Part shown: piece after piece, positions 6,304 to 12,449 of the stretch
Layout of the letters: each line of letters starts with the position of its first letter
Numbering within the stretch: position 1 is the stretch's first letter
Assembly (NCBI GenBank): GCA_944322775.1
Contig: CALUQA010000024.1
Span: 1-14,898 of the forward strand
Source: an uncultured Elusimicrobiales bacterium
Lineage (GTDB): Bacteria > Elusimicrobiota > Elusimicrobia > Elusimicrobiales > Elusimicrobiaceae
Direction of reading: 5' to 3'
DNA length: 14,898 bases
Translations under genes and position numbers: made by a program
Notes under the pieces: model-generated
Seen by the model: only the letters and a program-made list of their open reading frames with translations
The model's database searches: none
What the model was told of the DNA's origin: nothing

Positions 6304-6337
6304 AAAAGCCGCTTTTCGGGTACGGAAGCCGGCTTTT
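6304..6337. terminator. Second terminator-like hairpin
   Basis: AAAAGCCG (6304-6311) pairs with CGGCTTTT (6330-6337), with additional imperfect pairing inside. The A/T-flanked stem could terminate in either direction, including a minus-strand RNA coming from the right. Confidence 0.55.
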
Positions 6338-6368
6338 AGCCTCTTTATTGACGGAAAAATTTTACAGG

Positions 6369-6480
6369 ACAAAGTGTACGGGCACTTTGCCTAGGGGGTT
6401 CCTCAGCCTCGGGGCAATAAAACGTCGCTTTTGCCTAACCCGCACGTGTGAGCCGTTGCCGGTAAGGCCGCGTACATTGT
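6369..6480. ncRNA. Candidate structured RNA of unknown class
   Basis: The ends are complementary: ACAA (6369-6372) with TTGT (6477-6480), and TGTACGGGC (6375-6383) with GCC-CGTACA (6467-6476, one bulge). Inside, GGGTT/AACCC (6396-6400 with 6437-6441) stacks over GGCAA/TTGCC (6413-6417 with 6431-6435). AAAGTG/CACTTT (6371-6376 with 6383-6388) is an alternative to the closing stem, which could allow switching. I compared it from memory with 6S, SRP, tmRNA and common riboswitches and found no match. The strand is undecided. It could also be the upstream control region of the next gene. Confidence 0.3.
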
Positions 6481-6505
6481 GTATCATTTACAGTTATGTT
6501 ATAAT
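6477..6505 (+). promoter_or_regulatory. Extended -10 promoter of the nuclease pair
   Basis: TGT-TATAAT (consensus -10 at 6500-6505 with upstream TG at 6497-6498) is preceded at 17 bases by a weak TTGTGT (6477-6482). Transcription would begin near 6512, so the in-frame GTG at 6479 cannot be the start of the following gene. Confidence 0.65.
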
Positions 6506-6529
6506 TTTTTCGTCGTTGCAGAGGAAAAT

Positions 6530-7234
6530 ATGCCCCCCGCTAACAAGTTATTTAAAGACAGCATTACCAAAAGCAATTATGAGGTGCTTATTGCCCAACT
6601 TTGCGCCGCTTTGGACTCTAAGAAGCCGGAAGTGCTGAACCGGCTTTTGCTGGGCACTGCTCAGCCGGACTTGTATGCAAACCACGGTTCTTTTTATGCC
6701 GGACAGCACAAACATTGCCCGGGTTTTAAACGTTCCGCCTTTTGGGAAAAAGCCCTTTGCAAGTGCCTGTATTATTTTAATTCTTCTTCCTGCACCAAAT
6801 GCTGCGATGCGTGCCGTTTTGCCTATCGGTTTAGCCTGGAAGGCCCCTACCAAATTGCCGATTATGAAGTGCCCGCTTATTATTATGGCAAGGGCATAGG
6901 GGAAATAGATTTAATTATCCGCCGCGGCAACATTTCCTATGCCACGGAAGTAAAACCCTATACCAGCCGCGAAACCTTGCTGCGTATGGCGGCGGAAATT
7001 TTAACCTACACGGCAGGCTATCCGTCGGATACCTACCAAAAAGCGCTGGCTTTTTTTGAAAAAGACCGCCGCACCGGCCGCCTTACCTGCCAACAGCAAG
7101 AATATAATGCGGCGCCGCCGACACTTTTGCGTTTGTTTCAAAAAGCAGGCATAACCGTATTCTGCCTGCAGGAAGCGGGGCCCGCGTCTTATCGCATATG
7201 CAAGTTATCGTCCACAGAGGCACCCGCCAAATAG
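6530..7234 (+). CDS. Cys-rich protein with PD-(D/E)XK nuclease-like motif
   Basis: No named family is recognised. The 234-residue product shows a PD-(D/E)XK-type signature: GEIDLIIRRG (Asp127) followed at 12 residues by TEVKPY (Glu140 and Lys142), with a helix (ETLLRMAAEIL) behind it as in that fold. A Glu in an earlier helix (FWEKAL, Glu73) may complete the site. Before the motif lies a cysteine cluster: Cys63, 77, 79, 88, 91, 92 and 95, including C-x2-CC-x2-C. It is suited to zinc or an iron-sulfur cluster; iron-sulfur is known in some nucleases of this superfamily such as Cas4 and AddB, though arranged differently. Start ATG 6530 has a GAGGA site and lies behind the 6477-6505 promoter. The 3' end overlaps the next gene by 37 bases, so the two are probably translated in a coupled way. 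The nuclease role is an inference from motifs. Confidence 0.7.
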   Translation: MPPANKLFKDSITKSNYEVLIAQLCAALDSKKPEVLNRLLLGTAQPDLYANHGSFYAGQHKHCPGFKRSAFWEKALCKCLYYFNSSSCTKCCDACRFAYRFSLEGPYQIADYEVPAYYYGKGIGEIDLIIRRGNISYATEVKPYTSRETLLRMAAEILTYTAGYPSDTYQKALAFFEKDRRTGRLTCQQQEYNAAPPTLLRLFQKAGITVFCLQEAGPASYRICKLSSTEAPAK

Positions 7235-8370
7235 GCGGTGTAGCCACGCAAATAAGCAGCGCCTCCGCCCGCATTTTAATAGATATGGGCGAAGTTTTAC
7301 CCTCGGAAGATTCTTCTGCGCAGGCCCAGCTGTCCGTCCCCGGCGTGACGGATAATACCGCCTCCTGCGACAGTGTTTTGTTTACCCACTACCACGCGGA
7401 CCATATCGGCCTGCTCCCGCACATACGCGCGGATATCCCTATCTATATGGGGGCCTTGACCAAAGATATTTTGCTGCACACACTGCCGTATCAGGAGCCT
7501 GTTTTGCGCCGACGGGTGGAACAGGCGCGCACGTTTTCCCCCGGGCAAATGTTTACGATAGGCGACTTGAAGATTACGCCTTTTTGCGTGGACCATTCCG
7601 CTTGCGACAGCTATATGTTTTTAATAGAAGCCGAAGGCAAGCGCCTGCTGCACACGGGCGATTTTCGCTGTCACGGGTTTAGGGGTAAAGCAATGGCAAA
7701 ACTAATTCGCCGCCTTGGGCAAGTGGACGCATTGATTACGGAGGGAACGGCGCTTTCGCGTCCGTTTACCCCCCCGCTTACGGAAAGTGCACTGCAGCGG
7801 CAAGTGCGCGGATATATCAAACAATACAAATATGTTTTTGTTTTGTGCGCCTCCACCAATTTGGAGCGTATTTGCGCTTTGTCCAAAGCGGTTCCGCGCG
7901 GAAAATATTTTGTTTGTGACGCCTACCAACAGCGCTTGCTTGATTTATTGCAAAAACACTGGGGCGCTTATTCTCCTTTATACCGCCATATCAAAAAGAC
8001 AATCTATTCGCCCCGCTTGTTTGACCGCCTGCGGGAAAAAGGTTTTGTAATGGCCGTGCGCGACAATCAGTCCTTCAGAAACATCATCCGGCGTTTTGAC
8101 CCTGCCAGGCAAATTATCCTCTATTCTATGTGGGAAGGCTACCTCCGCCAGCCGCAGAGCACGCTGCCTGCTTTTCTTGCGTTGGCTCCTCATTGGGAGC
8201 CCCTGCATACCAGCGGGCACGCGTCCGCGCAGGAAATAGCGCAACTGGTCACTGCCCTTTGCCCGAAGGCGGTGATTGTTATACATACCCAAAAACCGCA
8301 GGCCCTGCAAACCCTTTGCCCGCAGACCAAGGTGGTGTTGCTGCAAGACAAAGAACCGCTTTTCGTTTAA
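7198..8370 (+). CDS. MBL-fold beta-CASP nuclease, RNase J-like
   Basis: This is a metallo-beta-lactamase-fold hydrolase with a beta-CASP insertion, a group of zinc-dependent nucleases acting on RNA or DNA. In the 390-residue product the N-terminus VHRGTRQIGG...RILIDMG is typical. THYHADHIG gives His64, His66, Asp68 and His69. DHS gives His133 and HTGDF gives Asp155. Beta-CASP motifs follow: acidic ITEGT (Glu182), HTSGHAS (His337 and His341) and VIVIHT (His363). All expected metal ligands are present, so it should be active. It lacks the extra C-terminal domain of RNase J and is shorter than that family (about 550 residues). There is no good ribosome site; the ATG lies inside the preceding gene (37-base overlap), pointing to translational coupling and a joint function. 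Substrate unknown. Confidence 0.87.
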   Translation: MQVIVHRGTRQIGGVATQISSASARILIDMGEVLPSEDSSAQAQLSVPGVTDNTASCDSVLFTHYHADHIGLLPHIRADIPIYMGALTKDILLHTLPYQEPVLRRRVEQARTFSPGQMFTIGDLKITPFCVDHSACDSYMFLIEAEGKRLLHTGDFRCHGFRGKAMAKLIRRLGQVDALITEGTALSRPFTPPLTESALQRQVRGYIKQYKYVFVLCASTNLERICALSKAVPRGKYFVCDAYQQRLLDLLQKHWGAYSPLYRHIKKTIYSPRLFDRLREKGFVMAVRDNQSFRNIIRRFDPARQIILYSMWEGYLRQPQSTLPAFLALAPHWEPLHTSGHASAQEIAQLVTALCPKAVIVIHTQKPQALQTLCPQTKVVLLQDKEPLFV

Positions 8371-8413
8371 TCGGTTCGGAGGTATCAGTCTTAGAGGGTG
8401 TTTTGGCAGAAAT

Positions 8414-8446
8414 AAAAACGGCCTGACTTTATGTCAGGCCGTTTTT
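8414..8446. terminator. Bidirectional terminator
   Basis: A perfect 14-bp stem (AAAAACGGCCTGAC, 8414-8427, with 8433-8446) has a 5-base loop and A5/T5 on its two sides. It serves both the nuclease operon (plus) and the FadL-type gene (minus). Confidence 0.93.
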
Positions 8447-8459
8447 AAACTGTAGCGCG

Positions 8460-9698
8460 TTAGAATTTGTAACCGAAGGTAAGGGCAAACATATCGCTCT
8501 TGCCGTCAGTGTATTTCATCGGAATAGTCATTCCGGATATAGCAGACATTTGTTCAGACGTGCCGCTGAGGTCTTTGCTGAAGATATGCGCATAGGCCAA
8601 GTCCAGCGTCCAGTTATCCTGTGCGTAGCCTACGCCCACGCTGGCAATGTGGCGGTCATCTACCGGCACCAGGGTATCCATTTCGTGTTTGTTAATCGGC
8701 GATTTATCAAACACATAACCGGCGCGCAAAGCCCAGTTTTTGTTGAGTTGATATTCCGTGCCGAAGTTTAAACGATACACGTCTTTGTATTTTTTATTGT
8801 TAAACACAAAGGGGTTGGTGCTGTTATCAGCGTATTGGATAAGAATTTGGTCATACGCGCTCCAGAACGTGCCCACTATGCCGGCTTCCAGCACCCATTT
8901 GTCCGTCGGGCGGAAAGACACACCGGCGGAAATGCTGTCGGGCAGGGTGATGGCGCCTTCGGCGTCGCCGCTGTGAATATTGATAGGGCTGGGAATTGTC
9001 ATGGTTCCTGCGTCAATGCGGCCGTTTAAGTTCTGTTTAACTTTAGAGCGGTACATCGCACCAAAGGCCCATTTTTCGGCCCACAGCGGTTTGTAAATCA
9101 ACGAGAAATTGCCCCCCCAGCTTACGCCGGAGCCACTGACTTCATAATATCCTCTTCCAGTGGAATAGGAATTTTGTGAAAAGCCGATGACCATGGCTTC
9201 CAAGCCCATAGCAATAGATAATTCATCATTTGCTTTTACAGCGATAGTCGGCGTGAAAGAGAAGGTTTCCAATTTTACTTTATAGGCCAAGTTGCTGCCC
9301 ATCCAGGTTTCCACGGGGTCTTTATATTCGCCGCCCAAACCATAGCGGGAAAAACCGCCCAAACCTACGGACACTTGGTCGCTCCATTTTTGGGTGATAA
9401 AGAAATTGGGCAAATACCACATGTCATGTTTTAGCGAGCGGGATTGCCCTGCCACGGTGGTAGTGGCGTCGGCAGATACGGCGGTCACACCAATTTGGGC
9501 TTGCGTGCCTTCCAGCTCGGTAATCAAAGCCGGGTTGACGGCCAAAGAGGCGGCTTCCGCCTTGTTGGCCATGGTGGCGCCGCCCATGGCGGTGGTTCTG
9601 GCGCTGAACTCATAGAGCGCAAATCCCGCGCCCTGTACGTCGGCGCAGAACAGTAAAGGCAACAAAAGTACGGCTAACGTCTTTATTGTTTTTTGCAT
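8460..9698 (-). CDS. OmpP1/FadL-family outer-membrane transporter
   Basis: FadL-type proteins are 14-stranded outer-membrane channels that let hydrophobic compounds such as long-chain fatty acids enter. The 412-residue product has a signal peptide (about 1-23). Next comes the N-terminal plug GFALYEFSARTTAMGGA with the family's SLAVNPAL (Asn-Pro-Ala) motif. Repeated amphipathic beta strands follow, ending in MFALTFGYKF with terminal Phe. An AAGGAC ribosome site precedes ATG 9698. Only 34 bases separate the start from the terminator of the upstream gene. There is a TATAAC at 9715-9710 but no good -35, so expression may partly depend on readthrough of that terminator. The substrate cannot be inferred. 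Confidence 0.9.
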   Translation of the reverse strand: MQKTIKTLAVLLLPLLFCADVQGAGFALYEFSARTTAMGGATMANKAEAASLAVNPALITELEGTQAQIGVTAVSADATTTVAGQSRSLKHDMWYLPNFFITQKWSDQVSVGLGGFSRYGLGGEYKDPVETWMGSNLAYKVKLETFSFTPTIAVKANDELSIAMGLEAMVIGFSQNSYSTGRGYYEVSGSGVSWGGNFSLIYKPLWAEKWAFGAMYRSKVKQNLNGRIDAGTMTIPSPINIHSGDAEGAITLPDSISAGVSFRPTDKWVLEAGIVGTFWSAYDQILIQYADNSTNPFVFNNKKYKDVYRLNFGTEYQLNKNWALRAGYVFDKSPINKHEMDTLVPVDDRHIASVGVGYAQDNWTLDLAYAHIFSKDLSGTSEQMSAISGMTIPMKYTDGKSDMFALTFGYKF

Positions 9699-9732
9699 GA
9701 TAAGTCCTTGTTATAGTTTAGTTAAAATAAAA

Positions 9733-9763
9733 ACTCCCTTTCCGAGTAATGCGGAAAGGGAGT
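9733..9763 (-). terminator. Terminator between the TPR gene and the FadL-type gene
   Basis: A perfect 12-bp stem (ACTCCCTTTCCG, 9733-9744, with 9752-9763) has a 7-base loop and is followed on the minus strand by a T5 run. It separates two genes on the same strand. Confidence 0.88.
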
Positions 9764-9767
9764 CTTT

Positions 9768-10406
9768 TTATTTGCTAAGCAGATTGATTTTGTCTTTGGC
9801 AAATACACCGTAGTAGGTTTTGGTGTAATCTTCCAACAGTTTTTTGTAGGTTTCCAAAGCCGCGGTTTTATCGCCGGAAAGTTCCTGGCTTAAAGCCAAG
9901 GTAAAGTAGGCTTGCGGCAGGGCAAAACTGGAAGGATTTTGCGCAATAAAATTTTGCATGGTTTCAATGGAAGAAGCATAGTCTTTTACGGCTTGCTGCG
10001 CCCCACCCAAAGAAACGGCGGCAATCATGCGCACATGCTGGTTTTTGGCCTGCATGAGTTGTTTGTAAATGTCGGCCGCTTGAGCATAGTTTTCTTCGGT
10101 AAAGAGCAGATCCGCCTGCATTAAACGCGCGTAATAAGCGGCGTTTGTATTGGGATAGGCGGCTTCCAATTGGTCAATGGCTTCTATGGCTTGCTGTTCC
10201 CCTTGGGTCAGCAAAGCAAGCTGTGCATTGTAAAACATAGCCCAAGAGTTTTGCAAGGTTTTTTCCTTGTGCGACGTATACAAGCCAATACCGCCCGCCA
10301 ACACAACGATTATAATGATAATCGTCAGCAGGGCTTTTTTATGGGCTTTGCAAACGTCGATGAGTTTAGAAACGTATAGAGACAAAGATTCTTGATTGTT
10401 TTCCAT
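9768..10406 (-). CDS. Membrane-anchored TPR protein (YfgM/TPR_21-like)
   Basis: The 212-residue product has a short cytoplasmic N-terminus and one membrane segment (about 24-44, run of Ile/Val/Leu). The periplasmic helical domain contains TPR-like units (for example AAYYARLMQADLLFTEENYA, and later PQAYFTLALSQELSGDKTAA). This is the layout of E. coli YfgM, a partner of the SecYEG-PpiD translocon, or of general tetratricopeptide scaffold proteins; which one cannot be decided here. Two upstream in-frame ATGs (10415 and 10412) overlap or abut a consensus TATAAT at 10419-10414. I therefore chose ATG 10406, which would be at or next to the transcript's 5' end. No Shine-Dalgarno is present. Confidence 0.8.
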   Translation of the reverse strand: MENNQESLSLYVSKLIDVCKAHKKALLTIIIIIVVLAGGIGLYTSHKEKTLQNSWAMFYNAQLALLTQGEQQAIEAIDQLEAAYPNTNAAYYARLMQADLLFTEENYAQAADIYKQLMQAKNQHVRMIAAVSLGGAQQAVKDYASSIETMQNFIAQNPSSFALPQAYFTLALSQELSGDKTAALETYKKLLEDYTKTYYGVFAKDKINLLSK

Positions 10407-10413
10407 ATACATC

Positions 10414-10419
10414 ATTATA
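10414..10419 (-). promoter_or_regulatory. -10 box next to the TPR gene start
   Basis: Consensus TATAAT ends 7 bases before ATG 10406. TTCAAA lies 16 bases upstream as a plausible -35. The predicted start of transcription is about 1-2 bases before the ATG. Confidence 0.5.
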
Positions 10420-10460
10420 TTAAAAAAGCCGGCATTTTGAAAATAAACCTGTTTTTGGGA

Positions 10461-10490
10461 TTGTCTGCCTAAAAAAAAATATTGTATGGT
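10461..10490 (+). promoter_or_regulatory. Possible promoter of the PfkB-type gene
   Basis: TTGTCT (10461-10466), an 18-base spacer containing a run of nine A, and TATGGT (10485-10490). This is a moderate match, placed just before the AAGGAA ribosome site. Confidence 0.4.
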
Positions 10491-10509
10491 AATAATAAGG
10501 AATAATTAT

Positions 10510-11415
10510 ATGACCAAGATAGCGGTGTTAGGGGAAGTTTTGCTTGATTTGATGACAACAGGCGTTCGTTTGGGTGGTGCTCCGGCAGCCGAAGCATGGT
10601 ATTGCGCGCAAATGGGTGCGCAAAGTTATTTGGTTTCCGCTTTTGGCAAAGGAGAGCACGGCCAGCGTATGCAGCGGGAACTGAAAGACAAGCATTTTGC
10701 GTTGAATTATATAATGCAAATGGAAAATGCTTTTACTGGGGAAGCGCATGTGCATTTTGACGAAACCGGTCGGCTTTCTTATCGTTTTACAGAAGATGTT
10801 GCTTGGGACCATCTGTCCATGACGTCCGCTTTGGAAGATTTGGCCCACTGCGTAAACGGTGTTATTTTTGGCACGTTGGCACAACGCGCGGAAGAGACGC
10901 GCCAAACAATTTATAGTTTTTTGGATAAAACTTCCCCCCAAACGGTGCGCCTGCTGGATTTGCATTTAAAGAAACCTTATTATAATACGGAAATTTTGGA
11001 CCAGTCCTTTGCCCGGGCTACAGCCGCGAAAATTAATCAGCGGGAAATCCCCATTGTTGCTCGCTGGCTGGGGAAAGAAGATATGGGCGTGGAAGAAACG
11101 GTTAAACATTTGTTTGCCAAATATCCGTCCTTATGTTGTTTGGCCGTTACCCGAGGAGAAGACGGCAGCCTGCTTTTTGACCGCCAGCATGTGTATGAAT
11201 GCGGTGGCTTTTATGCCGACCAGGGGCCCAACCCTTCCGGCTGTGCGGAAGTGTTCTGTGCGGTACTATGCTTGGGCCTTATCAACGGGGTGGACCTGCA
11301 AACCATTAACGAGGAAGCCAACCGAGCCGCTTGCTGCGTGTGCAACGAGCCGGACTTAATGGCTGTTCTGAGCGACGAAGTGATGGATACTTTGCAAAAA
11401 ACAAATATCATTTAA
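10510..11415 (+). CDS. PfkB-fold carbohydrate kinase homologue with altered active site
   Basis: PfkB-family (ribokinase-like) enzymes phosphorylate sugars or nucleosides. The 301-residue product opens with KIAVLGEVLLDLM and LGGAPAAEAWYCAQMG, as in fructokinase-like members. The family's substrate-contacting Asn in GGAPxN is Ala27 here. Near the C-terminus the DTxGAGDxF motif (anion hole and catalytic Asp) reads NPSGCAEVF, with Glu247 where the catalytic Asp is expected, Cys245-Ala246 in the anion hole, and Asn241 for the first Asp. VTRGEDGSLLF precedes it as usual. It may be a kinase with unusual chemistry or a non-catalytic relative. Start ATG 10510 has AAGGAA at about 8 bases; an upstream GTG (10486) lies in the promoter. 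Monocistronic, with its own terminator. Confidence 0.85.
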   Translation: MTKIAVLGEVLLDLMTTGVRLGGAPAAEAWYCAQMGAQSYLVSAFGKGEHGQRMQRELKDKHFALNYIMQMENAFTGEAHVHFDETGRLSYRFTEDVAWDHLSMTSALEDLAHCVNGVIFGTLAQRAEETRQTIYSFLDKTSPQTVRLLDLHLKKPYYNTEILDQSFARATAAKINQREIPIVARWLGKEDMGVEETVKHLFAKYPSLCCLAVTRGEDGSLLFDRQHVYECGGFYADQGPNPSGCAEVFCAVLCLGLINGVDLQTINEEANRAACCVCNEPDLMAVLSDEVMDTLQKTNII

Positions 11416-11417
11416 AT

Positions 11418-11448
11418 AAAAACCCCGCGTTTTTGGCGCGGGGTTTTT
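11418..11448. terminator. Bidirectional terminator
   Basis: A 12-bp stem (AAAAACCCCGCG, 11418-11429, with 11437-11448) and 7-base loop lie between the convergent PfkB-type and dCMP deaminase genes and serve both. Confidence 0.93.
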
Positions 11449-11458
11449 TATGGGCAAA

Positions 11459-11965
11459 TCAGGCCAGTTCGGCTTCAGTCAGCTGGCGGCATTCAATGCC
11501 GTTTTTCTGTAGGAAGATTATCCCGTCCTGGCTGCGGTCGTACAAGTTTTTAAAGAATACGCGCGAAATGCCCGCCGTCACAATTACTTTGGCGCAGTGC
11601 ACACACGGAGAATAGGTTACGTATAAGGTGCTGCCCGCGGTGGCAATGCCGTTTTTGGCGGCGAACAAAATGGCGTTTTGTTCGGCATGCAGTTCGTTTT
11701 CCACGGACCATTTGCCGTGCAAATCATAAAATGTGCGGCTGGCGCGGAAGTCCGCATACGTGGGGTATTGGTCTTTAAAAGCGGTTTTGTAGAGGTCTGC
11801 AAAGTGGTCTTCGCAGTGTTCCTGGCCGGTAGGCGTGCCGTTAAAACCAATGCTGATGACGCGGCTGTCTTTAATCAGCACCGCGCCCACTTGCATGCGG
11901 CAGCAGGTGGACTGCTGGGCCACCAGTTCGGCAATTTGCGTAAAAAGTTTATGTTTGTTTTTCAT
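11459..11965 (-). CDS. dCMP deaminase (ComEB-like)
   Basis: The enzyme deaminates dCMP to dUMP, feeding thymidylate synthesis in the cytosol. The 168-residue product has the zinc site typical of the cytidine/deoxycytidylate deaminase fold: HAEQNAI (His93 zinc ligand, Glu95 proton shuttle) and SPCVHCAK (Cys121 and Cys124). The N-terminal part includes the VGAVLIKDSRVISIGFNGTP motif shared by dCMP deaminases. A GAGGAT ribosome site overlaps the stop codon of the upstream DUF486 gene, 9 bases away, so the two form an operon. Confidence 0.93.
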   Translation of the reverse strand: MKNKHKLFTQIAELVAQQSTCCRMQVGAVLIKDSRVISIGFNGTPTGQEHCEDHFADLYKTAFKDQYPTYADFRASRTFYDLHGKWSVENELHAEQNAILFAAKNGIATAGSTLYVTYSPCVHCAKVIVTAGISRVFFKNLYDRSQDGIIFLQKNGIECRQLTEAELA

Positions 11966-11974
11966 GGATATCCT

Positions 11975-12307
11975 CTACCATTCTTTAAAGGTTAAAAATA
12001 CGGCCCCGACAAGCAAACAAAAAGCGGCAAAGTGATTCCAACGGAAATTTTCATGAAAATAAAAAATAGAAAATACCGTAAATACCAATAAGGTAATCAC
12101 TTCTTGCATTACTTTTAACTGGGTAACGGTAAAATAACCGCTGCCGATGCGGTTGGCAGGCACTTGCAGGCAGTATTCAAAAAAGGCAATGCCCCAACTC
12201 ACCAAAATGACGGCCCACAAAGCGGTACTTTTAAATTTAAGGTGTCCGTACCAGGCAACCGTCATGAACAGATTAGACAATACTAGCAAAACAACCGGTT
12301 TCCACAT
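11975..12307 (-). CDS. DUF486 family small membrane protein
   Basis: The 110-residue product has about four hydrophobic segments and the conserved DUF486 landmarks SNLFMTVAWYGHLKF, SWGIAFFEYCLQVPANRIG and TQLKVMQEVITL. The family is related to small multidrug/drug-metabolite transporters, but its substrate is not established. I chose ATG 12307 because the conserved N-terminus begins there. The longer frame to 12400 would cross a TATAAT at 12319-12314. AGAGG lies only one base before the ATG, too close to act as a normal ribosome site. The gene leads an operon with the dCMP deaminase. Confidence 0.9.
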   Translation of the reverse strand: MWKPVVLLVLSNLFMTVAWYGHLKFKSTALWAVILVSWGIAFFEYCLQVPANRIGSGYFTVTQLKVMQEVITLLVFTVFSIFYFHENFRWNHFAAFCLLVGAVFLTFKEW

Positions 12308-12313
12308 ACCTCT

Positions 12314-12319
12314 ATTATA
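12314..12319 (-). promoter_or_regulatory. -10 box immediately before the DUF486 start
   Basis: TATAAT lies 6 bases before ATG 12307, which would put the transcription start at or next to the start codon. No good -35 was found. Confidence 0.4.
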
Positions 12320-12436
12320 TATAATCAAAAAGCGTTGGGGTAATTGTTTTTCGTATTGCAATAATAACCCATTTTTTTGTGTTATATACCCAGCGCACAC
12401 CTTATAAAAAAGGCGTGCTTACTTTACGTTTATTTA

Positions 12437-12442
12437 TATAAT
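12437..12442 (+). promoter_or_regulatory. -10 box immediately before the tolC-type gene
   Basis: TATAAT lies 7 bases before ATG 12450 (a second TATAAT at 12443-12448 overlaps ATG 12447). No Shine-Dalgarno and no clear -35 are visible, so the assignment is tentative. Confidence 0.4.
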
Positions 12443-12449
12443 TATAATG

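Noticed and set aside
6160..6339. Small plus-strand gene starting inside the end of mutY
   Set aside because: The frame runs through the terminator at 6275-6296 and most of the next hairpin, and has no ribosome site or recognisable product.
6369..6480. Assignment to 6S RNA, SRP RNA or a known riboswitch
   Set aside because: The length of about 112 bases and the loop sequences fit none of the consensus patterns I know. It is kept only as an unclassified candidate.
6479..6529. Upstream GTG start for the nuclease-like gene
   Set aside because: It lies within the promoter (TTGTGT to TATAAT). ATG 6530 has a GAGGA ribosome site at proper distance.
11617..11995. Open frames opposite or out of frame within the dCMP deaminase gene, and similar long antisense frames in mutY and FadL
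   Set aside because: They are shadows of well-identified genes and show no independent start signals.
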